From positions 62,001-126,000 of the forward strand of contig WNNJ02002366.1 of the NCBI GenBank assembly GCA_012934845.2: a DNA stretch of 64,000 bases, read 5' to 3'. A model generated the notes under the pieces. The model did not search any database and was not told the origin of the DNA. It saw only the letters and a program-made list of their open reading frames with translations. Numbering within the stretch: position 1 is the stretch's first letter; each line of letters begins with the position of its first letter. This DNA comes from Pomphorhynchus laevis. Lineage: Eukaryota > Acanthocephala > Palaeacanthocephala > Echinorhynchida > Pomphorhynchidae. Shown one piece after another: positions 36,801 to 45,800 of the stretch. The position numbers were made by a program, and so were the translations under genes.

Positions 36801-39800
36801 CACTTTGTTGACTACTAAGGCTTTGTCATCATAAGGGCAACTGTTAAAGTTAATTTGAGTAATTTATGCATCAAGAAGCTTTACTCTGTGATGTTAAACA
36901 CATAGCTTTACTCTGGGATACGTAATATTTTAAATTAGAAATATTTTAAATAATTAAAAATATTAAATTAATATTAATTAATTATTAATTAATTATTAAT
37001 TATTATTTAATATTAAATAATAAATATTAAAAATTAATATTTTAATTATTATAAATTAGATGCAAACAATTGCAGCTATTTAAACGCTAAACACAAAACT
37101 GATCTACATGAAAAATCAATAAATATCATTGTCTTGTACTCTAAGCATATGAAATGAGTTCATTCACCTGGAAATATTGTTTACAAAAATGTGTATCGCT
37201 ATTCAAGTATGGATAAATATTTCGCTTATAAAATCACTTAAAATAGTGCTCACCGCATGATCTCTATGTAAGTAAATCAATGGTTGTCAAGTTTGCATAA
37301 TGATATTTACCTGATACAAACAATCGCGCAGAACAGGAAGCTTTTCCATTGGCATTTTCTGCTAATATTGTGAATTTACCATCATCGTCGAAGCATGTAT
37401 TGCTAACAACTAAAGTATACGTGTCCCCTGCATTACTATAGTGATATCTTGGATTATGAATGGATTTATTGTTGAACAACCATTGAATCTAAAGATGTTT
37501 ATTATTAATAGAAAGAGTTGATTTTGATCTATTATAAATGCAAAGAAATCAGAATGTAATTAAAAGCAAATGAGCTTGATCCTTGTTTAAGACTTGAATC
37601 ATTCGCTCATTTAAATGTGTCTTAGAACAGCAATGAAAATAAATCATGCTGCATATTTCCTGCTGAGCATAAAAGCAATCACTTTGCTATAGGTTTTATA
37701 ATTCAAATTGATATAGATACAATGCCAATCAGGCTCATCCTTTATTTTTTTTAATATACTGATTTGTAAATATTAATTATTTATTATCGATTTAAATTTG
37801 GAATAATTAAAGAAATTTTTGAGATATGATAGATCAAAATCTGATTATTTTGATTAATCTAGTGATAATCCTAATTGAAGTTTTCATGGACCTTTTAAGA
37901 ACATTTGATCTTAAGAATTTTTCATAAAAATGATTTGAAATGAAATCACATTTTTAATAAATAAAAGTTGAAAGTTGAAAGTTTTTTTTAATGTGGCAAA
38001 TGCACACAGACTGTGTGCTTACAAGCCCACAACAGCGAAACAGATAAAATAAAAAATAAAAAAAACGTTAATCGTTTAGTAGCATCGATTTTAGCTGCTT
38101 TTGAAAAATCGGAGTGAGGATGATGATCGCAGATGATTAGGTAAGGAATTCCAAAGGAGAGGAGCAGCGATATGTAGGGATCGACGGTCGAAGTTGGTTG
38201 AGTGAATAGGTACGTGTAGCAGAAGAGAATCACAGGAACGTAGGTGAGTAGAAAGATATCGAGATTCACTTAGAGTTGGCAGATAAAGATAAGAAGGAGA
38301 ATTACAATGGAGAAGGCGATAAGTCAGGCAAAGCAGACGAAAACGAACGCGATGTTCAATACTTAGCCATCAAAGTTTTGATAAATAGGAAGATATATGA
38401 TCGAATTTACGAAGTCGAAAAAGGATACGCACCGCAGTGTTAATGAGGCGTTGAAGAGGTTTAAGGGATGACTTTGAAGAGAAAACGAGAAGGCTAAGAC
38501 AGTAATCAATACGTGGGAAAAGAAGGCTAAGAGTAATCAATACGTAGAAAAATATGTAAAATGAAATTTTACATACTTTTATATTTTATATTTTTATTCA
38601 ATAATTCGATTAAATTTAGCTGATATTAAAGAAGCGTTAGAAAAATAATGAACCTTATATTTGGAAATGGATCTAAATAAGATCTAACAAAAATTAAACC
38701 ATTAATTGAATTAATAAAAGTCTTAAATAATTTGATAAATCAAAATTATTTAAAAGATCTATATTTAGACGTATATATATTTAGACAATTAATTTTTTAA
38801 ATCAATCAAATAATTATTTAGATTAATTTCTTAATGTTATTTATTTGAATTAAATTATCCAAAAATGCTTTATCAAAATAGATTAATTAAACAAACATTT
38901 CTCTATAGTTTTTCTCTAATAAACTATAGTTTATTCGCTAATGATGTTGTCACAAACATGTTTACTCGTTATTGACTTTAAATAGATATACCGCATCCAT
39001 GCCAAGAATACGGCAAATATTGAATTCCGATTAAATATCAAAGGTTAATCATTTTTCAAATATAACATCATTTTAGTGTAAGTAAAATTCAAGAATGATT
39101 AAATGTACTAATTTATTCAAATTGAATATTTCGGCACTAATTGCAGTTTATATTTTAATTATTTATATTTAATAATTTATTTATAATATTTTATATTATA
39201 TTGAACCATCAAATTATTAAAAAAAATAAACCTGTAAAATTCAAAAACAAATACAATCACACAATTTGATGTTACAAATTTTTATATTTTTAAATAGCAC
39301 AGATTCACTTTAGAGTGCATATCTTTAGCACTTGTACTTTAATATATTGTCTTATACTATAATATATATTGTATTATATACTTTATTATATATTGTATTT
39401 TAATATTAAAGAATAATAAAAATATTCTTTAATTTTTTAGTGTGTAGGTAGATACCTAAAATATATTTTTGTAGTGCACATTCTCTCACTTGCAATTGAA
39501 TATTTAGAATATACAAGCTATAAGTCCTCAATTTTTTATTTAAAAATATAATTCTTTCAATTTGTTTCAATACAACAAATTAATATATTCTATTTACAAA
39601 TATTTAATTAAAAGCATATGTTTTAATGAATTAGGCTTAGTAATGCCTTTTAATTGTTAAGGAAATTGTCAAAACGCTTTTTAAACATACATTTGGTTTC
39701 GGGTTGCCGTATATAATTGCTTCAAACACAGCATTGTCGCCTTTTGCAGCGTGAATATCACTAAAATGTTTTAAGAACTTTGGACATAGCACGTTTGTCG

Positions 39801-42800
39801 AGTCGGCCATGTTAGTGTTTAGAAAAAGCCTTGCGTAACATTTCGATTCTCCGTATTCATTAATTGCTTCAACACTGTAAACGCCAGCATCTGTATCATC
39901 AGCTTCGACGATATATATTCGAAAGCAATTATTTACTTGTTCTATCTAAATAAAAATGATTTATATTTAAAACATTTAAAATATCTCTTGATTAATACAA
40001 AATTAAAATTTTATAATTGCCATCAAAACATTCAACTTTTGGAAATTTGGGATCATTTGGTTTCTTGTAACTGTGGAATTATATAAGAAGAATGTTATTT
40101 ATTTATAAATAAAATGCATATATAATTATATTATATATAATTAATATATAATATTTATATATTATATATTTACGATATATAATATATAATATATTTATAT
40201 AAATATATTTATATCCATTTAATATGAATATAAAAGGATAAAATGTTAAGGTCGTGATAAAAAGTACCTCTAGAAGACGTGTTCATAATTTCATACCGTT
40301 TACTTATAATTTAAAACAAGATGTTGTTAACTATTTGAAATCCACAATACAATAAATTTGCATAAACCAATTTATCAAGATTGGAATGTATATTTGTTAA
40401 ATTTATTGGTATTTATTATTTACATAATAATTGCTATTGTATTTTTTAGAAAATTTCGATTAGTTTTAATTCAAAAGTTCTAATTTTTATTTTATGACTC
40501 AGTCTGATAGTATCTATTAGACTTATCTTAATATCAATTTCGAAAGTGTCATTCATAATTGTTATGTTAATAATCGCTTTCTGTTCATTTTTTATAAAAT
40601 TGAATAAATTTGTAAAAAAAAGTGTTGTAATAGCCTAGTTTCTAATTTATTAAACTTTATTTTAAAAGTTTAATTAAAGTTTAATATCCAGCTAATTTAA
40701 AACCTTTAATAACAAGTAATAATGATTTGATTTAAATAAATAATTCAAACTTAAATTTTAAGTTGATATCTAATTTATTTAACAAATTATTTAATTTATA
40801 TAATATAATATATAATATATTATATTATATGATATTATAATATAATTATATTATATAATCGCTTATAGATAATATTTAGATAATTTTGTCAATACTTTAA
40901 AATAACGATTATTTCGTACGCTATCTCAATTGCTGGCATTCTAAAATATGCTTTTTCTATTCTCATGTACTTACATCACTTGGCTTAATAAGTATTCCAT
41001 TTTTAAACCAATTTACTGTTGGAGTTGGGTTACCATCGACTATTACTTCGAGTAGTTTCTCACCTCCTTTTTCAACGGTAGAGTCTTCAAGGGACAATAA
41101 GAAGACAGGTGCTCTGCATGCAGTTGTATTGTATTCAGTTGCTAACAAATGAATACAAATTGATTATATCGAAAAATCATTATAATACAAAAATAATATA
41201 ATAAAAATATATACAGAATAATAAAATTTTTAGAATTGAATTGTATAAAAAATTAAAGTAAAATAAAAAATGATTACAATTAATTATTAAATTTATTAAA
41301 ATATTAATAAATATTCAGGAACGATCAAGTATAATTGAACGTCAACAAAATTATTATATTTCGCTAGTACTTACTGGCATCTTTAGAAATTGGAAACAAT
41401 TTTTTCGTTTTTTTTTATTTTTTTTATTTCAGAAAACATTTCGTCTAAAATCATTTGTAATTAATTACCAATCATTTAAGCCAGACGCGGAAGAACGACG
41501 ATAACAGTACCAAGTACCGTTTCGTCATTACAATGACTCATCAGTGACATATCCCTCCCTCTACTGGATGCAGAGTAGGATTGGCATACGGCACAGACAC
41601 GAGTCATGTGTATGAGATACTAGAACAATTCTAGTCACCTTATAGAGTTACAACCACTGCTTCACCAAATAGAATCATTAGCAAAAGCACTGAAAATGCT
41701 GACATTTTGTGATGGCAAACGGTACTTGTTACTGTTATCGTTGTCCTTCCGCATCTGACTTAGATGATTGGTGATATAATAAATTAATAATTAATGTTTT
41801 TAAAATTGCAAATAATATTTATCTTAATTTAACTTGAATGCATCTGTGAGCTGAAATTCTTCTCATTGTGGCACAATATTATCCTCACAAATATTGTTCC
41901 TATTCTTGATACAGCAGGACACCACTAATCAGTCTAGGTAGGTATCATTAGCTGCTCATAATCAGCTGGTTTTAATGTACATTTAAACGCACTACATATA
42001 AACCTAAGTTTTATTATATTTTTATGTAATTTTGGATTCCAATATAATATAGTATAGTTTTATTATCTGATTCAACCTTTATACCCTTTTTACTCAATAT
42101 TGACTTGTAATAATTGTTTCTAAACTCAACTCACTACGTTCATATGTTGCATTTACATTTAAATCATTATAATTAACCTCTTTCATTAGTATATCATAAT
42201 AAAGCTTTTTGCATATGAAGACAAAGTTATTACTAGCTTTATCAATAGTTGCTATTATATGGTTATGCTTTAATTTAGTAAGTTCTTTATACATATCTTT
42301 ATAAATTTGATATTTTTTTATAATTGCTTGTTATTTTGTTATCAAAATATTATACTCACAGGTATTGTTCCTATTCTTGATATATCAGGACGCTACTAAT
42401 CAGTCTGGGTGGGTCTCATCAGCTGCTGACCCAGACCTACATTTCACTTTCGACCCTTAATATCTGCCTACTCAGTAGCAGATAATAAGGGTCGATCAGC
42501 ACCTGTGTACGGAGAAAGCAGATAAGGGTCGAAACGTGAAATGTAGATCTGGGTCAGCAGCTGATGAGACCCACCCAGACTGATTAGTAGCGTCATGCTC
42601 TCTCAAGAATAGGAACAATACCTGTGAGGATTATATTGTGCCACAATCAGAAAATTTAGAGTTCTATTCTATATGCATTTATAAAGCCTAATTTTGCATT
42701 CAATCACAATGTGTTAGTAAAATAAATTTACAAAAATGAATTTATTTATAATTAATGACACTTCTACTGTAATCCAGTAGTGAAGGGATGCACTTCTACT

Positions 42801-45800
42801 GTAATCCAGTAGTGATGAGTCATTGTGATAATCTCTAGTAACCTCATGGAGTGCTAAAACAACACTACTGCTTCACATATATTTAATTGTTATTAATTTA
42901 TATTATTATAACAACATATTAAATATGAAATATTTTAAGTTGAATATTTTAATATTAGTTATTTGAATAAACTTTTGTTTATTAAAAAATAATAATAATT
43001 TATATTAATAAATATTCCACAAAGGATTAACCATTTATTTTGCACACATTCTTAAGACTATTAAAATAAATATTCAGGAATGATAATGTGTAATTAAAAG
43101 TAAACGAAATTATTATATTTCGCTAGTAATTACTAGCATCTTCAAAAATTAGAATATTTTTTTTATTTTTTACTTTTTTAATTCAAATACATTTCGAATT
43201 CATTTCATCTTCAGAAATCTGTGTTTCAATTTCTGAAAATGCTAGTAGTTACCAGCAAAATATCATAATAATTTTGTTGACTTTCAATTTAACCTGATAT
43301 TTCCTGAATATAAAAAACATCGACTTAAACAGCAAAAATACATACAGATCAAAAAATACAGATCAGAAAATATTAATAATAAAATTAATAAAATTAATAA
43401 TTAAATTAATTATTAAAATAAAAATTGATTTGTATTACAATTTAAGGCACCTAATTAAATAATTATAATAACAATCAAGCGTTCCTCAATAAACATTTTC
43501 GTAAATCAAAAAAGTTAAATTTGTTAGAATAGAATGAAGTTGACAAAAGACGCATCGATGTTTTAACGACATACTCCCTAGTGCGAAATGCAGATGGTAA
43601 TATTCAGAAGACCATCAAGCTGTACTACTGATCTAGTAATTGACAAATAACCGATAAGTGTATCTTAAATGCTGCTCATGCATTAAACAGTTTGTCAATA
43701 CCCGTTTCATGTAATTTAGTAGCTAAAAAATTAAATTTAATATTATAAATGGATTTTTTTGTTTGTAGAAGAATTCACAATCATAATTATAGATTTAAAG
43801 GAGTGAAATTCGATTTTTATTTCAAAAACGTTCCAACTTTTCAACGGGTACCTTCGTCATGGTCAGGTACATCAACAAATGCACTAAGGTACGTCAGGCA
43901 CAACAACAAATGTACCAAGGTACGTCAGGTACATCAACAAATAGTTGATGTACCTGACGTAATTTGATTGCTATTTCAAATAGTAAAACTAAAAATAAAA
44001 TTCCACTCGTTTAAATCTTTTATAATAAATTGGTTGTTTACTGACTTTTTAATTATATTTAATTATCATCGTATTATATAATAAATTTAAAGTACGAAAT
44101 GATTCACTTTATATTTGATATATCCAGAAAATAGTAATTTAATTACTTCTTTCTTTATAATTAAATTATTAATCTCTATTCTTTAAGTAAAGATGACTAC
44201 AATATGGTTTGTTATGATAAACCGATAGAAGTACATTGATATTAACGTGGCGGAAACTATTTGAACAGTAAATTCTTAATTGTATAATAATAGAATTGTT
44301 TGCTTAATGGAATATGTTTCTTAACTGTTTGAGGAGGAGCTTTACTGTGGCATCGCCCTGCGGAAACTAATGTATTTTTTACTACAAATTGTTACCTATG
44401 AAATTTATATAAACAATAAAATATAAATTTTCATAAATACAAAATTAAAAACAATATATTAAATATAAATATATTTATATTTGCAAATACTTACACAGTG
44501 AAGTATGTGAATATATAACATATTACCAAATTACAATATTAACCAAATTAAAGAACAATTACGAAAAATAGCATTTAATTTGTATGTTGAAAATCTCTTT
44601 GCAGGATTAATCACTTTTTCATGCGCTACATTTTTAAATATTTGATTTATATTAAATTGTGAAATAACAGATCGCACTTATCATTTATAAAAATGATATT
44701 AATGCGAAAATGTTGCATTTTCGCATTAATAACTTTGTTGTTTTTTATGATTGTGTCAGTTAATTATTATTGCAACTGTTAGTTGTATTGATAATATAAC
44801 AGTTAGTTATATTGCAGCATTTAGTTATCATTATATTATGATTTTATTATAATGTAATATTTTAAATGACATTTTTGTAACGTAAAAACCAATATGCATT
44901 TTTATGATTTTGTAATTGTAGTTTTTCAATTTATTTTATTTTAGAAACTCACAAAATACGTCTACAGATTTTTATTCACTACAAAATAGAATAAATTTAT
45001 ATTTAAAAAATTTGTAAAGACGACTGTGTCCATATTATAAAACTTTTTTAGTTATGCGATTTACCAAATAAACTTTGTTGGTTAAATAACCTCATTTGGT
45101 TAAATAACATATTTGGGTTAAATAACCGTTTTTCAATTAACTAACCTGTTTTTCTTAAATAACCTTTTTTGAATTAACTAACCTTTTTTAGTTAAATAAC
45201 ATCTTTTGGTTAAATAACCTCTTTGGATTAAATAATCTCCTTTGGTTAAATAACATTATTTGGTTAAATGAACACTTTAGATTAAATAACCTCATTTAAT
45301 TAAGTATCTTCTTTGGATTATATAACCTCATTCGGTTTAATAACCTCTTTGGATTAAACAACCTCTTTTGGTTAAAAAATCTCTTTTGGTTAAATAATCT
45401 CTTTGGATTAAATAACCGTTTTTAATTAACTAACCTGTGTTTGTTAAATAGCCTATTTGGTTAAATAACTACTTTTAATTAAATAACCTCATCTGGTGAA
45501 ATAACCTCTTTGGCTTAAATAACCTCATTTGGTTAAATAACCTCTTTGGATTAAACCACCTCTTTTGGTTAAATAACCTCTTTTGGTTAAATAACCTCTT
45601 TTGGTTAAATAACCTCTTTTGGTTAAATAACCTATTTTGGTTAAATAATCTATTCTGGTTAAACAAGTTCATTTGGTTAAATAACATCTTTTGGTTAATT
45701 AACCTTATTTGGTCAAATAACCTCTTTTGGTTAAATAACCTCTTTTGGTTAAATAATCTATTCTGGTTAAACAACTTCATTTGGTTAAATAACCTCTTTT

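Larger units (their letters stand above)
37489..39690 (-). other. 2.2-kb intron of unit 1
   Basis: Contains the inverted LINE tail at 37975-38400 and a weak PLE fragment at 38605-38800. The rest is AT-rich. Confidence 0.5.

Noticed and set aside
37988-38269. Membrane-protein-like open frame with hydrophobic segments
   Set aside because: Another frame of the same DNA gives the conserved LINE C-terminal tail; the hydrophobic frame is a by-product and has a stop just before it in both copies.
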